Shown: in pieces, positions 49,290 through 62,205 of the stretch | Layout: the number at the start of each line of letters is the position of its first letter | Position numbering within the stretch: position 1 is the first letter of the stretch | Assembly (NCBI GenBank): GCA_025345505.1 | Contig: JANVCC010000021.1 | Span: 30,502,826-30,566,825 of the forward strand | Reading direction: 5' to 3' | From: Todiramphus chloris collaris | Taxonomy: Eukaryota; Chordata; Aves; Coraciiformes; Alcedinidae | Length of the DNA stretch: 64,000 nucleotides | Translations under genes and position numbers: made by a program | Notes under the pieces: model-generated | The model's database searches: none | Told to the model about the DNA's origin: nothing | Seen by the model: only the letters and a program-made list of their open reading frames with translations

Positions 49290-50290
49290 ATTAGGGGGAG
49301 GTTACTGAGCCTTAAAGAAAAGAAATATCACTCTGATCTTCAAGCAGGGCAGGAAACAGGATCTGTGAAACTACAGTCTCTGCACTATCACCTTGGTGCT
49401 TGAAAAGGTGATAGAGCAGATAATTCTCTAAAACATATGAAGAACAGTAAGATGACTGGAAAGAGCAAGAATGGCTTTACAAAGGGGAAAGTCATTCTGT
49501 TTCACCCTAATAGACTTCTATGAAGAGATGACTGACATGGCTGATAAAGGGAGAGCGGCATATGTTGCTTCTCTGGACTTTAGAAAGGCTTTTGACAGTG
49601 TGTCCCTTAACATCCTCATAGACAAATTGCTGATGTATGGATTAGAAAAGTGGGCAGTGAGGTAGACTGAAAACTATTTGAACAGTTAGGCTCAGAGGCT
49701 TGTGAACAGTAGCACAAATTTCAGCTGGAGGCCAATGTCTAGTGGTGTACTCTAGCAACTGACACTGAGGTCAATACTGTTCAACTTCTTCATTGACACA
49801 GATGACAGGATAGACTACAACCTCAAGAAGTCTTCAGATGATAGAAAAGTGGGGGGGGGTGGTTGATACACCAGGACAGTATAGTGCTTTTTAGAGGGAC
49901 TTAACAGTTAGAAATCAGCTTGGCAGGGAAGGACCTGGCTGTCAGAGTAGACAGCAAGTTGGATCTGAGTCAACAATGTCAAAATATGGCAAAGAAAGAA
50001 AATGGTCTTCTGGGCTGCATTAGGAAAGGATTGACAGGATGTCATGAGATGTAATCCTTTCCCTCTACTCAGCACTGGTAAGACACATCCAGAGTACTTG
50101 GTCAAGATCTTGGCTTCCAAGTGCAAAATACACTAGGACATACTGAAGCAAAGAGGCACTGGACATAGGAACTTCCCTTTAAACAGAAAAGAATACATGT
50201 TATACCTTGGGATGTTTAAACACTTGAACAGATTGCTCAAGAGATTGTGGGGTTTCTACCCTTGTAACTATTCAAAACCTGACTGTACAC
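49290..50290 (+). mobile_element. Decayed CR1, RT to C-terminus
   Basis: On the plus strand: a YRPVS-region remnant near 49320-49420, then an open stretch at 49471-49665 with RGKSFCFTLIDFYEEM and YVASLDFRKAFDSVSLNIL, which contains RT block A with its DFRKAFD core. Blocks for the LGPVLFN and FADD regions (near 49770 and 49835) and the HPEYLVKIL-type region (50085) follow in order. A run of G at 49851-49860 disrupts the FADD neighbourhood. No tail is preserved at the right end. Confidence 0.88.
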
Positions 50291-50369
50291 AGTCCCGATT
50301 AATCTTCTCTAGCAGACTCTTCTTTAAGCAGAAGAAGTGAATTAGACAGTCAATAGATCCATTCTGTTC

Positions 50370-50695
50370 TCCTGCTCCAGCACGGGATCCCTCCCACAGG
50401 ATACAGGCATTCACAAACAGCTCCAACATGAGTCCTTCCCACATGTAGAAGTTCTTCATTAACTGCTCCAATATGGGTCTTTTTCACAGGATGTAGTCCT
50501 TCAGGAAAAGACTGCTCCAGCATGGGTCCCCCCATGAACCAGAGTTCCTGCCAGAAAACCTGCTCCAGCATGGGCTCCACTCCACAGACCACAGTTCTAG
50601 CTGGAAGCCTACTCCAGCTTGTATTTTCCAGAGGCTGCAGTTTCCCTCAGGGCCTATCTACCTGCTGCAACATGGTGTCCTCCGATACCTGAACA
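50370..50695. repeat. Minisatellite, about seven ~48-bp units
   Basis: The landmark CTGCTCCAGCATGGG or close variants recurs at about 50374, 50421, 50463, 50511, 50559, 50608 and 50662. Spacing is about 42-54. Between landmarks the units share a CCACAG...CAGTTC(C/T)...GCC(A/T)G pattern. Units are diverged, so the array is old. Confidence 0.75.
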
Positions 50696-52160
50696 CAGGC
50701 TGGAGAGATGCTCAGAGTAGTTAAAAAAATCCATCTGACTATGTAATATCGAATAAGGTTTAAACTTAAGTGCCCTAGAAGTCAAATCTGAATTTTGGAC
50801 TTGGATTATTATGTGTAATATAAATTTCTGCTCCTGGCACCTAAGTAGCTTTTGAGATCTGTACCTCAACCCTCATCTAATTTACCACCAATATGAAGCT
50901 CCGAGAAAGCAGTGTGAATATAGGTACAAATACTGTTGCCATTCATTTCCATTATTAGGCTTCAGGATTACAGCAGCATCAGCACCAAGTGTGAACGCCT
51001 CATTAAAAACAAACAAAAAAAAGAGTAATGTTTTTATAAGTTTAACTATATAATTTTCACTTCTATTGAATTTTTCCATCAGTCATCTATCTTACAAAGC
51101 CAGGTAGACTTCTAGCTGTCACATTTTTTCAGCCACTATCTTGAATATGGCTTCCCAAGAGACAGAAGCTCATTCCAGTTTGTGAATCAGGTGTGCCTGT
51201 GAAGATGAGTATTAAGAAGATGAGTATTAAGCTTGTAGTTGTGGGTTTTCAGTATCTCTGTTGTCAGACTTCTCTTAACTAAAATTTCGTACAGATTTGA
51301 ATCCATTTCCCTGGCAGCTGAGGGGTTCTAAATATAAGAATCTGATTTTTGACAGACATGGAATAAGTAAGTCTAGGATTATTTTAAGTCCTGATGGTTT
51401 ATCTTTGTAAGATAAAGTTTTGACGTGTTATTCACAGGTACTGAAATGATTTTATTTCAATTTGCAAAAAAAATTGTCTCTATATTGGCAAATAAAGCAT
51501 CATGGACTATTCTCTGACTCCAGGAACAGATGGCATAGCTTTGTCTGTGTCCTCACTGCTTGGGAGTTTCCCTCTCCAGAGCAGGCTACCTACAGTCTCT
51601 TTGTTGTGCTTGGCCATGGGTTTCCTTTAAGGAGTATCTGATACCATATGAAAAAATGGTAACCATGTGGCTCTCTGAAACATTGTACATACATATGTAT
51701 TTGAACTCAAAATGTGTGAAACACTGTGAGTGCTACACTGTACCCCACAAGCAGGTAACTTGATCTTATAACTCTGATGAATTTATTCCATGCTTTTGAA
51801 TGAGAACTGAAGACATTTGCAGGTGCAAATCCTGGAGTGGAGTCATTTAGAAGACTTTGTAGGTAAAGGGAACCTAAACTTGGCGCATTTTTCATCCATA
51901 CTGCCGTAAGGGGAAGACTTAGTAATGAAATAACCCACCAAGTTATGCCCAGTCTTTGTTCTGGAAACAGTTAGATATGGCAGTCCAAAACAGAGACAGG
52001 GAGAAAATTAACAGGTAAGTACATGGTCAGGAAATGATACTGTAGTTTACCTTCCAGCACTCTCTTATACCAGAGACATTCCAAAAGGAAGATAGCAAGC
52101 TATTTACTACATAAAGGTACATTTATTACCTTTATTCCCCCTTTGCCTCATTTTTTCACC
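50696..52160. other. Unique AT-rich DNA
   Basis: No gene or repeat recognised. Confidence 0.6.
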
Positions 52161-52164
52161 TCAG

Positions 52165-52921
52165 TGTCACAGTTTAGGGTCAGGGCATCCCCTTAGACCT
52201 GTAACAGATGCCCTCTGTTAAGCCCCCTCCCTCCCCAAAGAAAATAGACAGGAAATAAGGAAGAGAGACATTGATTAGAAAAGGGAACTAGAACATCTTT
52301 AATGAAAATGTAATATATACAAATCTATACAAAACCAGTATCGAACCCAACCCCCCACACAGTGGTAATTACGTCACTGTCACCACTGATGCTGTGGAGC
52401 AAGCACTGGGAGAGTCCCAGACTGGTCCCTGCAGCAAACAGAAGCTGTGTTCAGGAACTGGATTCTGGTACTGGATTCAGAAATATACAGATCAGGATAG
52501 AAGGCAGAATGCTCCAAGAAGGAAACCAGAAGAGGACCTGAGCCAAGCTGAGCAAAGCCAGCAAAGAGGGCCAAAAGAGAGGAGACCCTCCTGATCCCTC
52601 AGCTTTATACTGAATATGATGTATATGGGCTGGAATACCTCATTGGTCAATTTAGAGTCACCTTTCCTGTCCGCTCCTCCCTGCAGCTGGAGCCTTTTTC
52701 TTTCTGCACCCCTAAATGTGGTACACAAGATCCAGTAGTGGCCTTGGTCTGCACACCAATCCTTGGTACTAACTCTAAACATGGGGTGTTATCACTGCTA
52801 GATGCAGATACTGACCGTGAAAACATGTTTCTAAGTTCAGGAAGTGCAGTTATTAGAAGAACTGAGCTGAAAAGTAAAATCCCTGAACAGAATTAGTTCT
52901 GTTCTCACTCAAATCAGGACA
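52165..52921 (-). mobile_element. Solo LTR (757 bp), family copy B
   Basis: On the plus strand it starts TGTCACAGTTTAGGGTCAGG and ends AATCAGGACA. It is the same family and orientation as copy A (30587-31334), aligning nearly end to end. Antisense TATA region AGCTTTATAC at 52601-52610. Flanks CTCAG and CTTAA agree at only three of five positions, so any target duplication has decayed. Confidence 0.9.
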
Positions 52922-55900
52922 CTTAATGAGAAGTAAACTGTAAGGTCTTCAGTCATTCATTTGTATATTTATGAAAATGTGTGAAGACCTTTCATCCTTA
53001 TTCTAATTCAGACAGAACAGGCATGTTCTGCATATCACCACACAAGAGAAAAGAAAGATTGTTAGGTATAGGTATGGCAAAAGCTCAATGCATTCAGTGT
53101 ATAATTACTGCTCATAGGAAATTATTTTATTCTTTTTAATAGGAAGGTCAACTGTTTCAGTTTTGTTAATGCTGAAAAGACACAAAGGAGCTAGAATCTA
53201 AAACAAGACAGAGATCTTAAATGGAAAAAAAAATCCTGAAATACAGTTAATTGGGATGTCAGAAAATACAGTCATTCATTCCCTATTGAGAAAAAGATAT
53301 TCACATGTATTGTAGCAAAGTTTGCATGAAAAGAAACCCATTATCTTTCTATGCCATTGTGACTAACTGCTCCACAAGTATTCTTCTTCCTTTTTACATA
53401 TTTTTGCAGCTTTGCAGTAGTGGTAATGTAACAATAAAAAGTTTACCATTATTTCTTTTTTTTTTACCTTTTCAGGAAAAATATAGCATGAAAAATATTT
53501 TTCCAGGTGTTTAATTTTTGGTAGTTTTGGCATAAGAGGTTCATCTAATTCATCTAATCTTAAACTAGAAAAATTAAGCTACCCAACTTAGTAAATAACG
53601 AAACTAGTAGCTGAACTAGCTCTCCTAGTGTCTCTTCATGAGGACTGAGAAAAGAGATCTTACTACCATATAATCCATATCATCCTCAAAAGATTTTGAG
53701 TTGATATAGAAAATTAACTCACCTGTAGATATCTCCATTGTCTACATGGTGGATTGTCTACATATTTGTGATGAATAATATGTCTCTAATCCTTGCACAT
53801 GAGAATAATAGAAATAAAAAAATACAAAGCATTTTATCTTACTCATCTGACCAGATGTCAGTATATATTTCAGGATTAAATAATCCAAATTCTTTTCTTC
53901 TCTCTGATTAGGAAGACAGTTTAGGTTTACTAGTTCAGATACAGGACATCTGTATTTGGTCAGTTTCAGTACCACATGAGCAATATTATTTGCAAAAGTT
54001 ATGTCCACAAAATATTATCTTGTTGGAAGAAAATTAGGGGGTTTTGAGGTTTTTTGTTTTTTTTTTTTTTTTTTTCCATGAAGTCTCAGTTTCATTCACT
54101 GAATTTCTATTGTGATCCTTCTGGAGGCAATGTAGCATGTAATAAATTCCTGTAGCTACCATCAGGATAGCAATCTCTGTCAGAAGCAGCAGAGTGATCC
54201 ACTGATAAAAATGAGCAATCAAAATTTTAAAATACTTACTTTTTTGGTTTTTTGTTTGTTTATTTGTTTTAAACATAGAAAATAAGAAAGGACATTATTT
54301 TATCTTTCTAGATCAGTGTTCATTCTCATTTGTTCCTTCAGTATCCCTATCAGCCAAGTAGGCTTTGTTCTTCCCTAATTCTTTCCCAGGTAAAACATGT
54401 TTCACGATGGTTTACCAAGTATATAGAAGAACCAGAAAATATAAATCAACCAGACCCTCAAATGAAATTCTAAAGAAATAAAGGACAAAAATGTTCTGTG
54501 GCTAATTTTATTTAGCCCTACAGCAATCCTGCCTTGGATAATAACAATTATATTCCGTAGTTTTGCTAGGGGTTATATGGGAGTATTGTTTCCCTTTGCA
54601 CTTTTTTGTGTGTGTCAGAAAGGTCATTTAAAGCATAGCTAATCCATTTATCTAAGACCCTTTGAGACAAAAAGTAAATAATGTAGTACCCTCATCCCAA
54701 TAAATCTTTATCAACCGAGCTACTGCATTCTTCCTTCCTTTGGGTATCAATTGCTTTGTTATAGTATTCTTTTCATCCTAGCATTTCATCACGTTCCTTG
54801 TTTGCATACATTTATTAAAAAAGCTTTTAACTAGAATGAAAGTTAGAAACCTAATTGCAATTAAATTATCACATACTTAATTTTAACTGTCCACCTAAAT
54901 TCCTCCTATTATTCTAGATAGGTTTTTTTTCTCTATTTTCTTTCCCTATATACTTTTTTACATTTTTACTCATGATGTCTACATCTATTCCCTTCTGATT
55001 TGTCTATTAGCACTTCTTGAAAATATCTTTAATCACATAAAATCTCACATTTCTCTCTATTTTTCCCCTATTTATTTATTTACAAGAGTATTAGATTAGG
55101 GAAGTTATTTGCTGTCTGAAATCTCTATCTTCTAAATACAATTTTTTTCCATATATCACTTTGTGGGGATGGATATTGTTTGTAATAAAATCTTTATCAG
55201 CAGAGAATAGTTGTTTCATTTTCACAGTGCGTAGTTGCTTTGGGCTTGATATCTCATTGCAGATGCCTTCTCAGCAGAAGCTATTTCTTGTGGGTACTGA
55301 AGTCCTCTAGCAGGCTGGAATTATGATAGGCATTGCAGACTAAGTAAAAGTATCCTCTTACATAAAATAAAATTACACAGTTAAAGACAAAAAATATTGA
55401 ATGTGTATCTTTGCTTTACTACTACACGTATTAAAAGGTATTATCAAGCATGTTCCTGCAAAATTATAGTCACTGCAAATGTTGACAACAGGTCTCATGA
55501 ACATGTATATGAGGCCATCTGCTTGTGAAAAGGAAAAGCCTTCTTAGTAAATGCAGGGTGACAGTTGGAGGTGAAGCTGTCTTTTGAGAACAAGCAGATA
55601 TGCCTGTGTGTAAACACTCTGAATAGATATGCTTTACATATTGATGTATAAATTCTCTATATTTGTAAAATATCATCCTAAGACCTCACCTGACATCATC
55701 TTACTCCCTTTGGCAGGCTATCAACTAATTTCAAACAGGATATATAGCAGTAATATATAGCAATGTATTTCTTAGAACAGTATAAATCTTTTGAATAATA
55801 ACAAAACTTCCTTACTTTGAAAGAAAATTATCCTTTTCCAGAGTGGAAAAAGACATTATGATCACCAAATGAAAAAGAGACATCTAGTCTTACTGAAAAT

Positions 55901-56118
55901 TATCACAGACAAATCTAGAAGCAAATATTTTCAGGAATTTTTCTTCTTTGCATCTGCTCATAGGAACAGAATGCCACAAGTATTCCCACAGAAGAATATC
56001 AGGCAGAAGCCTGGAAAACTGCTCAACACCTAGCAAAACGGCTTAATGCAGACCTCTGCAAAGTACATGCAATGAAATATTTCTACTACCATTTTTCCTG
56101 GATTAATATTGTAGTTAT
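52922..56118. other. Unique AT-rich DNA between inverted LTRs
   Basis: Nothing recognised except a T run at 54050-54075. Confidence 0.6.
54050..54075. repeat. T-rich homopolymer
   Basis: Long T tract interrupted once by G. Confidence 0.85.
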
Positions 56119-56123
56119 CCCAC

Positions 56124-56914
56124 TGCCCTGGTTTGAGTGAAAACAGAACTAATTCTGTTCAGTAATTTTACTTTTCAGCTCAGTTCTTCTAATTAACTGC
56201 ACTTTCTGAAGCTAGCAGCCTGTTCTCACAGACAGTGTCTGCTTCTAACAGTGACAACACCTTATGTTTGGAGTTACTACCAAGGATTGGTGTGCAGACC
56301 AAGGCCACTGCTGGGTCCTGTTTACCACATCGGGGGGTTCAGAGAGTGAAAGGCTGCACCTGCAGGGAGGAGCAGACAGGACAGGTGACTCTAAACTGAC
56401 CAATGAGGTATTCCACCCCATATACTCCATGTTTGGTTTAGAGCTGTAGGATCTGAAGGGTCTCTGGACTCTTCTCCCCTCTTGGACTGCCTTGCCAGCT
56501 TTTGCTCGGGTCCTCTTTCAGTTCCTTCATCAGAACATCCAAGGAGGGCTGTGTCTGTTCTGCCTTCGATCCGGTCTGCGTGTTCATGAACTCAGTACTA
56601 GAATCCAGCTCCTGAACATAGTTCCCGTCTGCTGCGGGGCCCAGTCTGGGACTGCCCCGGTGCCTGCACAGCATCAGTGGTGACAGTGATGCAACTACCA
56701 TCAGGGGGGTTGGGTTCAATACTGGTTTTGTATATATTTCTATATATTCCATTTTTCATAATTATTAATTTCATTTTCATTAAAGCTGTTCTAGTTTCCT
56801 TTTCTAATCATTAAGTCTCTCTCCCTTATTCCCTTTCTCTTTCCCCTCTGGGGAGGGAGGGGGGAGAGAATCTGTTATAGGTCTAAGGGGCTGCCCTGAC
56901 CCTAAACCGTGACA
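56124..56914 (+). mobile_element. Solo LTR (791 bp, 5-bp TSD), family copy C
   Basis: The sequence starts TGCCCTGGTTTGAGTGAAAA and ends CTAAACCGTGACA. It is flanked by the exact duplication CCCAC (56119-56123 and 56915-56919). Sense orientation, opposite to copies A and B. The ATTAAAGCT signal lies near 56781. Where A and B have GTATAAAGCTGAGG (sense), this copy reads GGTTTAGAGCTGTAGG, so its TATA motif is lost. The first dinucleotide pair TGTCC is TGCCC here. Confidence 0.92.
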
Positions 56915-56919
56915 CCCAC

Positions 56920-58265
56920 ACATTATTAATCAATTTATAATAGTGCATTTTTTTCACAGTATCTCTACTATGCAGTTCTTCTTATTATTAAAGTATTGCA
57001 AAACCATGAACATGCATCTCTGGGAGTTACTGACATTACTGAAGACATACACTTAAATAACCTTCCTATCTCTTTAATATATCACCTGGAAATCCACTAT
57101 AAAGCCCGCTACACTGTTTTTAAAGATAAAACACATTGATGTTTAGGACAAGCAAAATATTTAAAAGGTAATTTCTCTACTAAAATACCTCAGAACTGTT
57201 AAAATATTTCAGTTGGCCTATATTTCTCCCCCAAAATACCAATTACTGTGTCCAATATATTTCATCTTTTACGTCAGAAATAACTCAGTTAAACTAATAA
57301 ATGGGTTAGTAGAAAAACAATGATAAAATACATAAAGTATCCAAATGGAATATTTGCTACCTGAAAAAGAAGTATTTCCAAGCTACTTGATTCCTGGCTA
57401 TTCAGGCAGGAATTTGTGTTTTGTATTTCACAATTATTACTAAAAGTTACATTTAGGATGGAGCCATCACAAATTACAATACAGTGCCCTTTTTAATGAT
57501 CATATTCAGCCTATTCTTCAAGAAAACATGATCAAATGACAGACTAAGAAAGTTATGATTGCTTTTGGTTAATATCAGATAAACGTTGTCATATCAGAAG
57601 TTGAACTGGTCTGATATATGTCCTCCAAAAGTAGCTAAGAGTAGATTTTTAAGGAACACAGTAGCAGATCATCATTAAGTTGTATTTCCTCAGAATTTTT
57701 TTTTTTTTTCTTTCTGTAATTTATGACATCCTAACCCAGGAGTGGAATGATTTTAGGTAATACACATTAATAGATATTTCTTTTATGTTTTTTAACCCCA
57801 TTTATAATTTTACTACCCCTACCTTGCAAAAAGAAATTCTACAGTGTAATTATTTATTATGAGAAGAACCACCTCTGTTACTTTGTTTTGAACTTGCCAT
57901 CTCTTCAACTATTTTGATTTCTTTATTCTTACTAACTAGATGTCTTGTTTTAGGACTAGTTGTCCTGTTAGCTGACTTGCCCTATTCTTGTACCAGTGCT
58001 CTCTATGAACATTTTCCACACTACTTATAGCTTAGACACATATATAGATGTTCCTAATTCTCTCCTGATAATGCCCAGTGAAGTATTTATTTATTTATTT
58101 ACTTATTTATTTATTTATTTATTTATTTTAAAGTAGATCATGATTGTAGAGATAAAGTTTCCACAGAACCATCTGAAGTTTACACAGAACCATCTGCAAC
58201 TCCAAAATCTTGTTGCTGATAGCTATTAGACAGATCAGAGCCCAATATTTCAGCACAGAATTATT
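56920..58265. other. Unique AT-rich DNA
   Basis: Nothing recognised except a TTTA microsatellite at 58084-58130 and a T run near 57698-57711. Confidence 0.6.
58084..58130. repeat. (TTTA)n microsatellite
   Basis: About eleven TTTA units, with one C substitution near 58102. Confidence 0.92.
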
Positions 58266-58269
58266 TTTT

Positions 58270-59110
58270 CCCATGTCTGTTACTCTACATTTATTAGTGG
58301 TGAATTTCAACTGCCATTTATGTCTCAGTATCACAGAACTGTAAGATCTTTCCATAGTTCCCTACAGTCTTTACTACCTACATGAATAATTTAATATCAT
58401 CTGCAGACTTTATGATTTCATAGTCCTCCTTTCCAGATTTTTATGAATACATTGAAGAGCTTAACTACCAACACAGATGTCTATGGAAGTTAAGGATATA
58501 AAAAGTAAGAAGAACCTCACTGGAGAAGATTAAATCAAAGATATTCCTATCCTATATCTTGTCCTTGGCAATGGATAAAATCAGATACTGACAGAACAAA
58601 GTATATACGACATAATGATATTGTCCCTTCATCCAGCATCTTTCAGTCCAAAACTCTTGATCCTGATGTGATATTTTTATGGCACTGGTAAGACTATGCT
58701 GCTAGGTCTCCCTACACAGTGAAAACTTATCACTTATATCCTCTGTTTTCTGTCATTTAGCCAGTATTTTACCTATATAAACGGTTTTACCCATGTAAAT
58801 GATTTTACCCCTCATACGCTTATAGAACAGCCCAAGTTGGATGGGACCTCAAAAGACCATCCGGTCTAACCTTTCATGGGAAAGGCAGCCTAGATGAGAT
58901 TATTGGGAGCCTAGATGATAGTATCCCAGTCCTGTTCAGTTTATTGATCATCCTTTGGTGACAGACCTTGTCAAATGCCTTTTGAAAATCTCCACAGACT
59001 ATATTGAATACATCACATTTTTATCAGATGGATTTCTTTGCAGCTGCTGACATATTTGCCCTACAGCAATAAAGTCTCTATTCTTCATTTCCAATGTAAT
59101 GCTGAATATA
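58270..59110 (-). mobile_element. Ancient L3/CR1-like fragment, interrupted
   Basis: GGTGAATTTCAACTGCCATT, GTAAGATCTTTCCATAGTTC and TTAATATCATCTGCAGACTT resemble the antisense RT 3' part of ancient L3/CR1 elements. TTAGCCAGTATTTTACC (58757) and TTGTCAAATGCCTTTTGAAA with ATCTCCACAGACTATATTG (58967-59005) follow in correct order. The element is split by a younger CR1 tail at 58812-58925. Divergence is high. Confidence 0.65.
58812..58925 (-). mobile_element. CR1 tail nested in the L3/CR1-like element
   Basis: TATAGAACAGCCCAAGTTGG, ATGGGACCTCAAAAGACCAT and CCGGTCTAACCTTTCATGG form a CR1 3' end in antisense, inserted between two parts of the older element. Confidence 0.75.
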
Positions 59111-61840
59111 GCTTTTGTAGATATAATTTCACTCAAGCCTACTTAGCACATGAATGTATTTTTAAATGACAATGGTCACAAAAGTAGTAGTAACATATCT
59201 ATGAGAGGAAGAACTATGTTTAGAGATTCCCTAATGGCCTGTTAGAACACCTTTCTAGAATTTTGCTTGTTAATGTAAAAAAATTTAGCTGTCTGAGTGC
59301 AAGCACTTAAGCTAATTCTTTTCAAGTACTCTTGAGAAGAAAGCTGCAACCAATGGCTGCTTTGCAGCTAAGACAGTGCCCCCTGGCCCTGCCTATTCTC
59401 TCACCCTCAACGCCAGGCTTAACCTTCACTGCAACCTTTTCTTGTTGCTCCCTAAAATGTCCCAGGTGGAATTTTGCTGTGGATCTACTGAACCAGGCAG
59501 AATACTGGGTGGAAGAAATATTAGGATGTCAACACCGGTCCAGTCACCCACTCAAAAGCAGGTCAAACTTTGAAGTCACATCAGATCATTCAGGTCATAT
59601 TCAGTAGAGCTTTGAAAATTTCCTGAAACTGAGATTCCATAGTCTCCTTAAGGCAATTCCAGTGCTGTGTTAAACTGAATCTTTCATTGATTTTTGTTGA
59701 ATTATTCTTGAATCTTCCTTTGCTTTTTTTTTTACTTTTTATTTTTTTCTTTATTTTTGGGCTGTTAAAATCACAAACCTCTGAGTTTTATGCTCAGACA
59801 CTTGTCTGACATGCCAATGTTTACAATCTATATGTATTATTTAAATAGACCACATCTACTAAACAGCTATATAAATTCCACCAGTTTGGATTGGTGACAT
59901 ACACATAAGAACCAAATGTCACCTAATATGCCTTAAATTATATGTGGCATAGAGATGAACTGTCAATTTTCTTAGAGGACATACAGAGAATATGTATTCT
60001 TCTTCAATAGCAGCTGCTCAAGAGGCAGGGTAATTAAGGTGCTCTCACATGACAACAAGTACCTTGTGTGTGGAGAACTGAACCAAATCCATTAACTGTA
60101 TTGTTGGTTTTCCTTTGATGATACTCAGACTTTAGCCATCTGCCTCACTTAAAGAGTAGGTTTAGACAAGTAGATTTAGAGAAGTAATTACAGGTGTCTA
60201 CAACTTAGAGTTGAACCGAGGACATGTGTCTGGAATCTGCAATTTAGCCCTATTCTAGCAACCTGATTTCCCAACTACTTCCTGTTTTGCCTGAAAACAA
60301 TATATCTTTTTAAAATAATGGTGAATATAAATGCTGTCAGTAATCTGGCAGTTTGGGAAGAATTGACAGAAAATATAGGGACTTGTGGGTCAACAAAACC
60401 ACTTATGTTTCCTCTTAAAGTAAATGAAACTTCCTAAATATCTCTTTCAGAAGTAAATTCTCATTGCTTCAGTTAAATTTAATTTCAAAATGACTTTTGA
60501 AACAAAGAATGAAACAGCTTGAAATAGGCATGAACAAAACACAAAAATTTATATTACCAAAAATGTGTCCACCTTGGAGTGTGACAGTGTAAACAGCTGC
60601 ACTCTCAGTGGGGTGGCACTGTGGGTTGCAGTACTCAGTGCATGGACCACACCTGGGTTGTGTAAGCATGGACCTGTCAGGTGCTTTCTCAGTAGCTTAT
60701 CCATCAGCAAGATGTTGGAAGTGACAGGAGTGGACTCAAACTCAGACCACCCTCAGCTTCCACAGGAAGGGTGTGCATAGAGGGGAGCCCCCACCCTCTG
60801 GGCAATGGAGTGATGGTGACCTACATGACCTGTATCTATGTGTGTAAATGAATGTGTGTGTGTAGGTGTGTGCGTATGGGGGGTGTGTACGTGTGTGACA
60901 GAGAAGGTCATTAGCTACGGAAAGGTGTTTATAAATATGTATGTGTTTATTGACTTTTTAAAGTGTCTAACATTGTGGTTTATCTTCTGTATTGCTGTTA
61001 CTGAACTTGAACATGTATTTCACCAACTGCTTGTTAATTACATGTCATTAATAATCATTAAATCACTTTGATAATGATTTGCTTTAAATTACATTAACTG
61101 ATAAATATTTACCTGTGCTAGATATCCTGACATTCTTAGGTCTTTGTTGTGGATAGCTGGAATATCTAATTTTTTTTACCTCTGAAAAAGTATTTCTATT
61201 TCATAGGATGCAAACATAAATATTTCCTGCCCTGTCACATCCCAGTGTTTTAAAATGTAACTTGATATTTCTGAAAACTCTAGTTCCACAGATCTGTTTT
61301 TCGATATTGTTAAGAAAGAATATTACTCATTATAGGTCTAATTCAATAGTTTGCCCCATGGCATCCTGCCTGGCCTCCAATTAATCCAGAAGTGTCATAA
61401 ACTACACATCTATTTACATGTCTTGGAAACATTGTGGTATTTTAAATAATGTTAGACATCTTCACTTGGACAACTACATCAAGCTCTCTCTATCATCACT
61501 TAAAATAGGACCATTTACACACAATGAGAAAGATTCCTGTAGAATAAGCACTCTCAGCTGGATACAGAAAAAAGTTATAAAGAAATGTAAAAAAATGTGA
61601 AGAAACATGTAAAGAAATTACTGAGAAATTGAGTCATAAATATATTCTTGAAACACCAGAAAGAAAATTAGCATGACCAAACCATTCTGCAGAACAAACT
61701 TGAAAGAAAAATGAAATAGGATGTTTTGTGTTAAATGCTGAATGATTTATAGGTGAGTTTAATGTTTTTCATCCTCTAGTGATATACTTCATAAACCAAG
61801 TATCAAAAATAAAACATATTTATATTTGAAATTTATTATA
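59111..61840. other. Unique DNA, mostly AT-rich
   Basis: No known gene. A weak CR1-like patch (GAGATTCCATAGTCTCCTTA, TTCCAGTGCTGTGTTAAAC) lies at about 59625-59680. A 91-codon frame at 59332-59607 and the more GC-rich 60560-60830 give no recognised protein. A TG-rich tract lies at 60838-60900. Confidence 0.5.
60838..60900. repeat. TG-rich imperfect microsatellite
   Basis: (TG)n with ATGAA, AGG and GGGGGG interruptions. Confidence 0.85.
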
Positions 61841-61844
61841 AAAT

Positions 61845-62010
61845 TGTGATAGGTTGAAAAACCCAGAGAAATATGTAGTACCCCCTTCAAAAGTAAGATG
61901 GTAGTTACTAGGGATCAAAAAAATACAAGATACTATCACAGCAGCAAGTTTTGAAAAACCCTTTTAATTCCAACAAACTCTTTTATCAGGCCTATGTTTT
62001 TAGCAATTTC
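61845..62010 (-). mobile_element. Possible LTR fragment
   Basis: TGTGATAGGTTGAAAAACCC followed by AGTACCCCCTTCAAAAGTAA, ATACAAGATACTATCACAGC and AACCCTTTTAATTCCAAC looks like the antisense 3' end of an avian LTR. Assignment is from general appearance only. Confidence 0.3.
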
Positions 62011-62205
62011 AAATCTAAATCTATCAAAAGTGGCCAAACTGGGAAATCCACCTGAAAGTATTTACCCAGCATTTGAGGTACAATTCATTACATTTAATTT
62101 AGTACAAGTACTAATGAGAAAGAAGATTTTGGGTAGAAAAAGTTGTTTAAATCCATATAGCAATATCTTTGGTTGTATCAGATTATATTACAGGTATCTG
62201 AACAT

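Noticed and set aside
59332-59607. 91-codon plus-strand frame
   Set aside because: No recognised domain. It lies close to decayed CR1-like sequence and has no splice or promoter support.
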